Source: Bacillota bacterium (lineage in GTDB: Bacteria > Bacillota > Clostridia > Oscillospirales > Acutalibacteraceae). Taken from it: DNA of 5,373 nucleotides. The notes under the pieces were generated by a model. The model made no database searches. It worked only from the letters and a program-made list of their open reading frames with translations, and was not told where the DNA came from. The stretch lies in NCBI GenBank assembly GCA_023391275.1, contig JAEWBE010000132.1, positions 1-5,373 on the forward strand, given 5' to 3'. The translations under genes were made by a program, and so were the position numbers. Shown here piece after piece: positions 1-5,373 of the stretch; position 1 is the first letter of the stretch; each line of letters opens with the position of its first letter.

Positions 1-850
1 GATCAACGGTATGGCACTCACCGTCATAATTCGCAATCAACGGTTTTGTTGCGTTAACCTGCATTTCCCGGCCGCGGCAAAAAGTAAGGATTCCCTTGAA
101 AAGCGGGGATTCAAGATGTTCCCCTGATTTATAAATTTTCACCAGCGAAGGAATTTGGAGCAGAGACGGTTTCCTGATTAAAATAAAATCAAGCAGACCG
201 TCATCAGGCAGCGCCTGCGGCGCTCCGCAGTAACCGCCCCCGTAATACCGTCCGCTGCCCGCCAGCGCAAACAAATAATCATCCTCAAAAACTTTTTCAC
301 CATCGATCGTGACTTTCAAATGATCCCCAAGCTTCCCGAGTAAAACCTTTACCACCGCCAGATTATAAGCCGTTGGACCGCTAAGGTACGGAATGTTTTT
401 GAACTTCACCATTTCGTAGGCAACTTTCGCGTCCGTCCCCATGGAACAAACATTGATGGAAAAATGGCCTTCCGATTCGATCATATCCACCCATCGTGAT
501 TTTGCGTTCAGTTGCTTTTCCGGCGATAAAAAATTTTCAATCGAGCCAAATGTTTTTATATAATCATTCCCCGAACCGCATGGAAAAACCCCTATCTCCA
601 CATTTTCCATTCCGATTGCACCGGAAGCAACTTCACTGAGTGTGCCGTCCCCACCGACCGCATAAACACGCACCGCATCCCCCCTGGCCGCCTGCTGCCT
701 GGTAAGTTCGGTCGCCTGTTTCGGCTGATTCGTAATATGGCAGGTATACTCCAATCCAGTTTGACGGAAATACTCCTGTACAAGCGGAAAAACTGAATTA
801 TATGGGTTTTTCTTTCCGGCCACCGGATTTACAATAAATACATAGCGCAT
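1..850 (-). CDS. YegS/DgkB-type diacylglycerol (lipid) kinase, 3' end cut by window edge
   Basis: This is an open frame of 283 codons that runs off the left edge without a stop. Motifs of the diacylglycerol kinase catalytic family appear in order: NPVAG (residues 8-12, nucleotide-binding strand), VGGDGTLSEVASG (65-77, the GGDGT signature), PCGSGNDY (90-97), YYGGGYCGAPQALPDDGLLD (202-221) and a late NYDGE (274-278). Members of the family phosphorylate diacylglycerol or related lipids with ATP at the inner membrane face; in Gram-positives DgkB recycles diacylglycerol from lipoteichoic acid synthesis. No membrane segment is visible, which fits the soluble DgkB/YegS type. Relatives are about 290-310 residues, so only some 10-25 residues are missing. 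The ATG at 850 has a textbook TAAGGAGG (864-857) 6 bases upstream. It lies 92 bases after the methyltransferase stop with no clear terminator between, so co-transcription is possible. The family is secure; the exact lipid substrate is not. Confidence -1.
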   Translation of the reverse strand, partial: MRYVFIVNPVAGKKNPYNSVFPLVQEYFRQTGLEYTCHITNQPKQATELTRQQAARGDAVRVYAVGGDGTLSEVASGAIGMENVEIGVFPCGSGNDYIKTFGSIENFLSPEKQLNAKSRWVDMIESEGHFSINVCSMGTDAKVAYEMVKFKNIPYLSGPTAYNLAVVKVLLGKLGDHLKVTIDGEKVFEDDYLFALAGSGRYYGGGYCGAPQALPDDGLLDFILIRKPSLLQIPSLVKIYKSGEHLESPLFKGILTFCRGREMQVNATKPLIANYDGECHTVD

Positions 851-933
851 ACGCCGCCTCCTTAGGCATTGTCCGATCGATAAAACCGGCGGATTTTCAG
901 GATAAATCAGATAAAGCCCAGTATCATTATTAC

Positions 934-947
934 AATAAGATCTTATT
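934..947. repeat. 14-bp perfect palindrome overlapping the methyltransferase stop codon
   Basis: AATAAGATCTTATT reads identically on both strands and covers the TAA stop at 945-943. It has no loop and no GC-rich stem, so it is a poor terminator. It could be a protein-binding site or chance in an AT-rich stretch. Confidence -1.
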
Positions 948-2061
948 TAAAATACATGTAAAACTGACATTTAATCATGCCGTTATAAAGTTTTCTGCGA
1001 CGGTCGGCCTTGCGCCCAAAACAATCTTCAAAAGTTTCATCCGGGCTGATGATAGAATAACTCCAGCCATGCTTTTGTTCAAATACTTTACCCATAATCT
1101 TGTAAAGCTCTTCCGCCTGACGGATATCCAGAAGACGCTCCCCATACGGCGGATTACAAATAACGCACCCGTATTCACCAACTGCCTTAAAATCGGCAAT
1201 GTCACGTTTTTCCGCATGAATCTGAGCAATCACACCGGCTTTTCTCGCGTTTTCAAGGGTAAGCGAAACTGCGGCGCCGTCAATATCGTAACCGTGCGCA
1301 GTAAAAGCGGCGTCACGACGGATCAAATCCTGTGCGCGCGCCTTTTCCCGCTGCCACACATTTTTATCAATGCTGGCCCAGCGTTCCGCGGAAAAATGAC
1401 GCTGCATGCCGGGAGCGATATTGAGCGCGTACATGGCGGCTTCAATCAGAACGGTACCGGAGCCGCACAGCGGGTCAATAAAATTGGCGTCATGGCGGAC
1501 ACGGGCAAGGTGCACCATGGAGGCTGCAAGTGTTTCCTTAATCGGCGCTTCGGTGGAATTGGCACGGTATCCGCGCTTATGCAGGCCCTCGCCGGAGGTG
1601 TCAATCATAATACTGACATGATCCTTCAGGATCAAAAATTGAATTTGATAAAGAGTTCCCGTTTCCTCGAACCAACTGACATTGTATTTTTGTTTCAGAC
1701 GCTCAACGACAGCCTTTTTAATAATAGACTGACAATCGGGAACACTGGTAAGTTTTGAGCTAAGGCTTCTTCCCTTTACAGGGAATGCGTCACTTTTTCC
1801 GATCCAGCGCTCCCACGGAAGCGCTTTCACTCCCTGAAAAAGTTCCTCAAAACTCAGGGCCTGAAAAGAGCCCATCTGAACAAGTATTCTTTCCCCATAG
1901 CGTGACCAGATATTGGCCCGCGCAAGCAGCTCCTCTGAGCCGTCAAAAACGACTCTGCCGTTTTGGGGCTCAACATTTTTCGCATCCATTAATTTTAACT
2001 CATCAGCAACAAGACCTTCCACTCCGAGAAGGCAGGGGCAAACTAATTTAAATTCTTCCAT
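943..2061 (-). CDS. rlmL: THUMP-domain class I RNA methyltransferase, RlmL/YpsC type (probable 23S rRNA guanine-N2)
   Basis: The product is a 372-residue SAM-dependent methyltransferase of the UPF0020/RlmL family. In residues of the ATG-started protein, an N-terminal ferredoxin-like and THUMP region (about 1-155) for RNA binding is followed by the family signature LHKRGYR (160-166). A Rossmann methyltransferase domain then carries motif I DPLCGSGTVLIEAA (196-209), an acidic ribose-binding strand GYDIDGAA (257-264) and catalytic NPPYGERL (303-310), the NPPY type expected for exocyclic amino-group methylation. E. coli RlmL makes m2G2445 in 23S rRNA but is fused to an RlmK (m7G2069) half; this protein has only the RlmL half, like B. 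subtilis YpsC. The frame extends to a TTG at 2073, but the ATG at 2061 is preferred because GGAG (2071-2068) sits 6 bases before it and overlaps the TTG. A hairpin lies just upstream. The precise RNA target is inferred from homology; TrmN/Trm14-like tRNA activity is a less likely alternative. Confidence -1.
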   Translation of the reverse strand: MEEFKLVCPCLLGVEGLVADELKLMDAKNVEPQNGRVVFDGSEELLARANIWSRYGERILVQMGSFQALSFEELFQGVKALPWERWIGKSDAFPVKGRSLSSKLTSVPDCQSIIKKAVVERLKQKYNVSWFEETGTLYQIQFLILKDHVSIMIDTSGEGLHKRGYRANSTEAPIKETLAASMVHLARVRHDANFIDPLCGSGTVLIEAAMYALNIAPGMQRHFSAERWASIDKNVWQREKARAQDLIRRDAAFTAHGYDIDGAAVSLTLENARKAGVIAQIHAEKRDIADFKAVGEYGCVICNPPYGERLLDIRQAEELYKIMGKVFEQKHGWSYSIISPDETFEDCFGRKADRRRKLYNGMIKCQFYMYFK

Positions 2062-2067
2062 ATTTTT

Positions 2068-2071
2068 CTCC
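2068..2071 (-). promoter_or_regulatory. Ribosome binding site that decides the methyltransferase start
   Basis: On the minus strand GGAG lies at 2071-2068, followed by six A/T bases and ATG at 2061. The in-frame TTG at 2073 overlaps this site and has no comparable site upstream, so the shorter protein is favoured. Confidence -1.
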
Positions 2072-2073
2072 AA

Positions 2074-2107
2074 TAATTAAATATGGGGCTGCGTGATACG
2101 CAGCCCC
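2074..2107 (-). terminator. Perfect 9-bp hairpin after hpf, probable (imperfect) intrinsic terminator
   Basis: GGGGCTGCG (2085-2093) and CGCAGCCCC (2099-2107) form a perfect GC-rich stem around a 5-base loop. Read on the minus strand it is followed by ATATTTAATTA, which is T-rich but interrupted by A, so termination may be partial. It lies about 85 bases after the hpf stop and about 14 bases before the methyltransferase ribosome binding site. It could therefore end hpf transcripts or sit in the leader of the methyltransferase mRNA. The opposite side lacks any T run, so it is not a plus-strand terminator. Confidence -1.
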
Positions 2108-2192
2108 AAAACGTCATAGATCAAATGGTAATTAATCTATCAGGCACCGTGCACTAAACTCAGGCAATCCATATAATGGGTGCGGTAATTTA

Positions 2193-2732
2193 TTATTCCA
2201 TATCCGGTTCCAGTAATCCGTAATTTCCGTCTTTCCGCTTGTAAACCACATTAATTTCTCCACTGGTCTCATCACGGAACATAAAGAACTGGTGACCAAG
2301 CATGTTCATCTGCAAAATAGCTTCCTCTACGCTGAGAGGCTTAACAAAGAAATGTTTTGTGCGGACAATTTTGTATTCTTCCGTATTTTCTTCTTCTGCA
2401 CTGTACATGTAATCCGTAACATACTGGTCAAGTGCGGCGGAGTGAATTGACTTGTCAAGCCGGTTTTTATTTTTACGGATCTGCCGGCCGAGTGAACTGA
2501 CAACCTGGTCAAGCGCGTCATTCATTTCGAAGTCGGTTGATTCCGCACGATAAATCATGCCGCGGGATTGAATGGTTATTTCAACCGTCTGACGGTTTCT
2601 TTCTACTGTTACCACAACGACAGCTTCTGAATCTTCATCAAAAATCCGGTCAAAACGTGACAGCTTTTTTTTCGCCAATTCCTTAAAATTATCTCTTAAA
2701 TTAACTTTTCTGCCTGTAATAGTAATCTTCAT
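2193..2732 (-). CDS. hpf: Long-form ribosome hibernation promoting factor
   Basis: This 179-residue protein has the two-domain layout of long HPF (YvyD/HPF-long). The N-terminal S30AE domain (about residues 1-100, MKITITGRKVNL at the start and basic RQIRKNKNRLDKS around 83-95) binds the 30S decoding region where tRNA and mRNA would sit. An acidic linker (about 108-120, with EEENTEE) leads to a C-terminal dimerisation domain (about 121-178) with the hallmark stretch KPLSVEEAILQMNMLGHQFF (131-150) and the ending NYGLLEPD. This domain pairs two 70S ribosomes into inactive 100S dimers during slow growth. Length and domain order are those of the intact Gram-positive form. TTAAGGAG ends 8 bases before the ATG. 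Two TAA stops lie in tandem (2195-2190). The gene has its own candidate promoter after the fumarase gene, consistent with independent stress or stationary-phase control, though the type of promoter cannot be read with certainty. Confidence -1.
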   Translation of the reverse strand: MKITITGRKVNLRDNFKELAKKKLSRFDRIFDEDSEAVVVVTVERNRQTVEITIQSRGMIYRAESTDFEMNDALDQVVSSLGRQIRKNKNRLDKSIHSAALDQYVTDYMYSAEEENTEEYKIVRTKHFFVKPLSVEEAILQMNMLGHQFFMFRDETSGEINVVYKRKDGNYGLLEPDME

Positions 2733-2758
2733 ACCAACATCTCCTTAACCTAAATATC

Positions 2759-2778
2759 TGGATTACAGAGGAAATCCA
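2759..2778 (-). other. Small hairpin near the predicted 5' end of the hpf mRNA
   Basis: TGGATT and AATCCA form a 6-bp perfect stem around an 8-base pyrimidine-rich loop (TCCTCTGT on the minus strand). If the candidate hpf promoter is right, transcription starts near 2780 and the hairpin would form almost at the 5' end, 12 bases before the ribosome binding site. The stem is weak, and a role in mRNA stability or translation is only a possibility. Confidence -1.
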
Positions 2779-2786
2779 TCCCCTAT

Positions 2787-2815
2787 AATATAACATAATA
2801 GCCAAAGAAATAAAA
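2787..2815 (-). promoter_or_regulatory. hpf: Candidate hpf promoter with extended -10
   Basis: On the minus strand TGTTATATT (2795-2787) matches an extended -10 (TG, one base, then TATATT, five of six to consensus). At 17 bases upstream lies only a poor -35, TTTTAT (2815-2810), which suits an extended -10 promoter. It sits in the AT-rich gap between the fumarase stop (2827) and hpf. The AT richness makes chance matches likely, and no clear alternative sigma factor motif was recognised. Confidence -1.
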
Positions 2816-2826
2816 GCATTAAGTTG

Positions 2827-3669
2827 TTATATTGTAATATTTTTATGACGGGTTACATGACATCCGACATTCACAGCCATGGGCAATCCTGCAATATGCG
2901 TCGGGAATGGTTCAATATTAACACCCAGCGCCGTTGTCACGCCTCCGAAACCCTGCGGACCGATATTCAGGGAGTTGACTTCTTTTAGCATACGCGCCTC
3001 CAGACCGGCATAGAACGGGTCTGTGTTGGGCTGCGATACCGGGCGGCAGAGCGCCTGCTTGGCAAGTTCCGCACATTTTTCAAAGTCCCCTCCGATACCG
3101 ACGCCGAGTATCATGGGCGGGCATGGATTGCTTCCGGCAATTCTGGCTGTTTCCACAACGAAGCCAATGATCTCTTCTATGCCGGCGGAAGGAGTAAACA
3201 TCTTAATACGGCTCATATTCTCACTGCCAAAGCCCTTTGGCGCAACCGTAAGGGAAAGCCTGTCACCCGGCACGATGCGGGTATGCAGGACAGCCGGAGT
3301 ATTGTCCCCGGTATTTCCGCGCCGGATCGGGTCAGCGACCACGGAACAGCGCAGCAAGCCTTCCACATATCCCTGACGAACACCCTCGTTTACTGCGTCC
3401 TCAAAGGAACCGCCGGCAATATGAACCTCCTGCCCGACTTCGGCAAAGATAACCGCCATGCCTGTATCCTGACAAACGGGAATTTTCAGTTCACGCGCCG
3501 CATTCATATTTTCACACAAATCGGATAAAATCGCTTTGCCGGTCGGCGAGGTTTCCTGCTCCGCTGCGGCGGCAATGCAATTTTCAAGGTCAGCGGGCAA
3601 AATACGGTTTGCGTCAATGCAGAGCTGCCGTACAGCCCCGATGATTTCGGATACTCCAATTTCTCTCAT
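2827..3669 (-). CDS. Class I fumarate hydratase (or related tartrate dehydratase) alpha subunit
   Basis: This 280-residue protein is a full-length alpha subunit of the two-subunit, [4Fe-4S] class I fumarase family (PF05681 type), which interconverts fumarate and L-malate. The three cysteines expected to hold the cluster are present: PVCQDTGM (Cys66), GSNPCPPMILGVGIGG (Cys183) and NVGCHVTRH near the C-terminus (Cys270). Other family stretches include ADPIRRGNTGDNTP (112-125), APKGFGSENMS (143-153) and NIGPQGFGG (235-243). The frame opens at 3708, but the ATG at 3669 is chosen because MREIGVSEI is the usual family beginning and AAAGGAG lies 10 bases upstream. The longer version would overlap the preceding gene by 32 bases. 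The amidohydrolase stop is 7 bases upstream, so the two are very probably one operon. Oddly, no beta subunit follows; the next gene is hpf. The beta subunit is needed for the complete active site and must be encoded elsewhere. L-tartrate dehydratase alpha subunits look alike, so the substrate is not certain. Confidence -1.
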   Translation of the reverse strand: MREIGVSEIIGAVRQLCIDANRILPADLENCIAAAAEQETSPTGKAILSDLCENMNAARELKIPVCQDTGMAVIFAEVGQEVHIAGGSFEDAVNEGVRQGYVEGLLRCSVVADPIRRGNTGDNTPAVLHTRIVPGDRLSLTVAPKGFGSENMSRIKMFTPSAGIEEIIGFVVETARIAGSNPCPPMILGVGIGGDFEKCAELAKQALCRPVSQPNTDPFYAGLEARMLKEVNSLNIGPQGFGGVTTALGVNIEPFPTHIAGLPMAVNVGCHVTRHKNITI

Positions 3670-3676
3670 CTTGCCC

Positions 3677-4837
3677 TTACTCCTTTGGAACGATTTCGCC
3701 ATTGGCAATGACCAATTTCGGCTTTGCCGTCATTTCCAATGGATTTGCGTCGAATACGACTAAGTCGGCATCTTTCCCGACTTCAATGGAACCAACCTGA
3801 TCGTCAATGCCGCAGATTTTCGCAGGATTGATGGTGATCGCTTTTAGCGCTTCTTCCGGATCCATCCCCTCGCGGACAGCAAGGCCGGCGCAAGTTGCCA
3901 GATACTGCAGCGGAATAACCGGATGGTCGGTGATAATAGCGACGGGGATTCCCGCTTCCGCCAAGATTCCAGGATTTGCAGGCGTTAAATTTTTGAGCTC
4001 CGGTTTGGAGCGGTCACAGAGGAAAGGCCCTGCCAGAATGCGGGTTCCCTCATTCTTCAGCCCGTCAGCAATTAAATGTGCTTCCGTTCCATGGACAATG
4101 ACATAGTTGAGATGAAATTCTTTCGAAATGCGGATAGCAGTATAAATATCATCGGCACGGTGCGCATGAAAATGCACCTCGATTTCGCCTTTCAGCGCAG
4201 GAATCAAGGCTTCAGCCTTCATATCAAATTCAGGTGCGTCAAAATCCTCATCAGTTTTGGAACGCTCCAAGTCCGCCAAATAATGCTCTGCTTTAAAAAG
4301 CTCTTCCCGAATCAGCGCGGCGGTCGACATGCGCGTGGAAGGCGCAAGATTTTTTCCGTGATAAACGGATTTCGGATTTTCGCCCAAGGCCATTTTGATG
4401 GCGACAGGCGCTTTCACGATCATCTTATCAATACAGGAGCCACAGGTTTTGATTGCCGCAAGCTGTCCGCAAATTGCGTTAGCACTGCCCGGGCCGGTTA
4501 CTACTGTGGTCACGCCGGCGGCAAGCGCTTCGGAAAAGCAACGGTCAATCGGGTTGACGGCGTCAATTGCACGCAGCTGGGGGGTAACAGGATCAGTTTC
4601 TTCATTGATGTCGTCGCCTTCAAAGGTCAGACTGTCCTCCAGCATGCCAAGGTGTGTATGCGCGTCAACAAACCCCGGATAGACCCCGGCACCCCGAACG
4701 TCAACAATTTGCTCGCCATCCGTCGGCGGCGCCGGCATTGCGCCAACCGCGCTGATTTTGCTGCCTTCAGTACGAATCCAGCCGTTTGGAATTTGGCTGC
4801 CTGTCATGGTATGAATATTTGCATTGATAATGAACAT
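3677..4837 (-). CDS. Metal-dependent amidohydrolase, imidazolonepropionase-like (COG1228 type), substrate unknown
   Basis: This 386-residue cytosolic enzyme belongs to the amidohydrolase superfamily. A short N-terminal beta segment (about 1-50) and a C-terminal one (NPAKICGIDD..GSIEVGKDADLVVFDANPLE, about 337-368) flank a TIM barrel. Metal-site motifs are visible: GFVDAHTHLG with His60 and His62, VHFHAHR (His222/224/226), VIVHGTE (His249) and ITDHP (Asp304). KMALGENPK (148-156) is a stretch typical of this uncharacterised subgroup; its lysine could be a metal-bridging residue. The set looks catalytically complete. Family members hydrolyse cyclic amides (imidazolonepropionate) or dipeptides, and neither can be assigned here; no other histidine-degradation gene is present. 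The frame reaches back to an ATG at 4876, but that has no ribosome binding site. The ATG at 4837 has GGGAGG 6 bases upstream and starts with MFIINANIHTMTG, the usual family opening. It follows a strong terminator and is joined to the fumarase alpha gene. Confidence -1.
   Translation of the reverse strand: MFIINANIHTMTGSQIPNGWIRTEGSKISAVGAMPAPPTDGEQIVDVRGAGVYPGFVDAHTHLGMLEDSLTFEGDDINEETDPVTPQLRAIDAVNPIDRCFSEALAAGVTTVVTGPGSANAICGQLAAIKTCGSCIDKMIVKAPVAIKMALGENPKSVYHGKNLAPSTRMSTAALIREELFKAEHYLADLERSKTDEDFDAPEFDMKAEALIPALKGEIEVHFHAHRADDIYTAIRISKEFHLNYVIVHGTEAHLIADGLKNEGTRILAGPFLCDRSKPELKNLTPANPGILAEAGIPVAIITDHPVIPLQYLATCAGLAVREGMDPEEALKAITINPAKICGIDDQVGSIEVGKDADLVVFDANPLEMTAKPKLVIANGEIVPKE
3680..3686 (-). 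promoter_or_regulatory. Fumarase ribosome binding site inside the end of the amidohydrolase gene
   Basis: AAAGGAG (3686-3680) forms part of the last amidohydrolase codons immediately before its TAA stop, and lies 10 bases before the fumarase ATG at 3669. It sets the start of the fumarase subunit and suggests translational coupling of the pair. Confidence -1.
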
Positions 4838-4843
4838 CGTTTT

Positions 4844-4849
4844 CCTCCC
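4844..4849 (-). promoter_or_regulatory. Ribosome binding site that decides the amidohydrolase start
   Basis: GGGAGG (4849-4844) sits 6 bases before the ATG at 4837. The in-frame ATG at 4876 has only the terminator T tract in front of it, so the shorter protein is preferred. Confidence -1.
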
Positions 4850-4853
4850 AAAT

Positions 4854-4881
4854 ATTATAGAATCCCTGTTTGCCATATAAA
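4854..4881 (-). promoter_or_regulatory. Candidate promoter of the amidohydrolase-fumarase unit
   Basis: On the minus strand a perfect TATAAT (4859-4854) lies 16 bases after TTTATA (4881-4876), which matches four of six -35 positions. The strong terminator just upstream argues that a promoter must be near. The problem is distance: transcription would begin near 4847, inside the ribosome binding site, leaving a leader of only about 10 bases. The true start may be elsewhere. Confidence -1.
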
Positions 4882-4883
4882 GT

Positions 4884-4910
4884 AAAAAAGCGGAGTGCGT
4901 ACACTCCGCT
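4884..4910 (-). terminator. Strong intrinsic terminator of the S1-protein gene
   Basis: On the minus strand AGCGGAGTG and CACTCCGCT make a perfect 9-bp stem with a 4-base loop (TACG), immediately followed by a run of T (TTTTTTACTTTAT). It begins 4 bases after the TAG stop of the S1-protein gene. This is the clearest terminator in the window and separates that gene from the amidohydrolase unit. Confidence -1.
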
Positions 4911-4914
4911 CAAG

Positions 4915-5361
4915 CTATTTAGATTGATTCGAATTGCCATGCTTTGAAAAACCGCCGCGTTTCGACTCCATACATTTTTTAAGGTCCGACATTTTTTCAT
5001 CACTTGTCTGCTTGAACTTGGACATCATGTCCTCAAAACTTGTGGCGTCATTTCTTCTGCTGGTCTGCCACTCGTAATTGCCCGGTCTGGAAACACGGGG
5101 TGCGGGCGCATTGCTACGCGGCGCAGGAGGAATCGCCTTTTTCATCGAAAGGCTGACCTTGCCGTCTTCACTGATGCTCATTACTTTTACTTTAACGGTT
5201 TGATTTTCGGTTACGAAATCACGAATTTCCTTAACAAAAGTGGGCGCTACCTCCGAAATATGAACCATGCCGGTTTTACCGTCCGGCAATTCTACGAAAG
5301 CACCGAATTTTGTAATCCCTGTCACTTTTCCTTCCAGAACTGTTCCTACCTCAAGCTGCAT
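4915..5361 (-). CDS. yabR: YabR-like S1-domain RNA-binding protein
   Basis: This 148-residue protein has a single S1 (OB-fold) RNA-binding domain at residues about 4-74, with the typical stretches GKVTGITKFGAFVELPDG (11-28), GMVHISEV (31-38) and a closing strand DGKVSLSMKK (66-75). A proline-rich linker (78-93) follows, then a charged tail with SFEDMMSKFKQTSDEKMSDL (108-127) and MESKRGGFS (131-139), which resembles the tail of B. subtilis YabR as I recall it. YabR-type proteins lie downstream of divIC in Bacilli and Clostridia; their exact role is poorly defined, probably RNA or ribosome binding. The ATG at 5361 matches the family start (MQLEVG, compare MSIEVG), but only 12 bases upstream are visible and no ribosome binding site is seen in them. 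No stop interrupts the frame between the ATG and the right edge, so a slightly longer protein cannot be excluded. A strong terminator follows the TAG stop. Confidence -1.
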   Translation of the reverse strand: MQLEVGTVLEGKVTGITKFGAFVELPDGKTGMVHISEVAPTFVKEIRDFVTENQTVKVKVMSISEDGKVSLSMKKAIPPAPRSNAPAPRVSRPGNYEWQTSRRNDATSFEDMMSKFKQTSDEKMSDLKKCMESKRGGFSKHGNSNQSK

Positions 5362-5373
5362 ATGTAAGTGATT

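Noticed and set aside
592..783. Minus-strand 63-codon frame inside the lipid kinase gene
   Set aside because: It is an out-of-frame reading of the kinase coding sequence, which carries the GGDGT and GSGND motifs in its own frame.
887..902. Weak inverted repeat AAAATC / GGTTTT in the gap before the lipid kinase, considered as a terminator
   Set aside because: The stem has only about six pairs, including a wobble and four A-T pairs. The T run is part of the stem, so it is too weak to call.
1069..1758. Plus-strand open frame of 229 codons opposite the methyltransferase
   Set aside because: It is antisense to clear methyltransferase motifs and has no domain-like features. It is treated as a shadow.
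2108..2192. Possible promoter for the methyltransferase (TTGCCT with a downstream TAGATT)
   Set aside because: The spacing of 22 bases is too long and both boxes match poorly.
2741..2778. Possible pairing of the hpf leader hairpin loop with the hpf ribosome binding site
   Set aside because: The loop TCCTCTGT can pair with only about four bases of AAGGAG, so there is no convincing switch.
4076..4885. Long plus-strand open frame (269 codons) opposite the amidohydrolase
   Set aside because: Its translation resembles no family I recognise, and it lies antisense to a gene with intact catalytic motifs. It is a codon-bias shadow.
4767..5003. Minus-strand 78-codon frame bridging the S1-protein end and the amidohydrolase start
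   Set aside because: It runs through the strong terminator and overlaps both real genes in another frame, and shows no recognisable domain.

Overview
All genes in this window lie on the minus strand, so transcription runs from position 5373 towards 1. The proteins point to a low- to mid-GC Gram-positive bacterium, most likely a Clostridia (Oscillospirales-like) member. The clues are a small YabR-type S1 protein, a long-form hibernation factor (HPF), a stand-alone THUMP methyltransferase without a fused RlmK half, an oxygen-sensitive class I fumarase subunit, and strong AAGGAGG-type ribosome binding sites. This placement is an inference from protein style; no rRNA or other marker is present.

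Layout in transcription order: (1) 5361-4915, a YabR-like S1 RNA-binding protein closed by a strong intrinsic terminator (4910-4884). (2) 4837-2827, a tight two-gene unit of a COG1228-type metal-dependent amidohydrolase and a fumarate hydratase alpha subunit. The genes are 7 bases apart, and the second gene's ribosome binding site lies in the last codons of the first. (3) 2732-2193, long-form ribosome hibernation promoting factor, with its own candidate promoter and a small hairpin near the predicted 5' end of its mRNA. A perfect 9-bp hairpin (2107-2085), terminator-like but with an imperfect T tract, follows. (4) 2061-943, an RlmL/YpsC-type rRNA methyltransferase. (5) 850 to the left edge, a YegS/DgkB-type lipid kinase that runs out of the window and lacks only its extreme C-terminus.

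Three of the five genes concern RNA or the ribosome (S1 protein, HPF, rRNA methyltransferase). The amidohydrolase-fumarase pair is metabolic, and the lipid kinase probably serves membrane phospholipid turnover. For three genes (methyltransferase, fumarase, amidohydrolase) the longest possible reading frame begins upstream of the likely start, and ribosome binding sites support a shorter protein.

I found no mobile element, CRISPR array, tRNA, rRNA or defence-like cluster, and no convincing undescribed system. No gap between genes exceeds about 135 bases. The main point worth following is the fumarase alpha subunit, which has no beta subunit next to it and is instead coupled to an amidohydrolase of unknown substrate.
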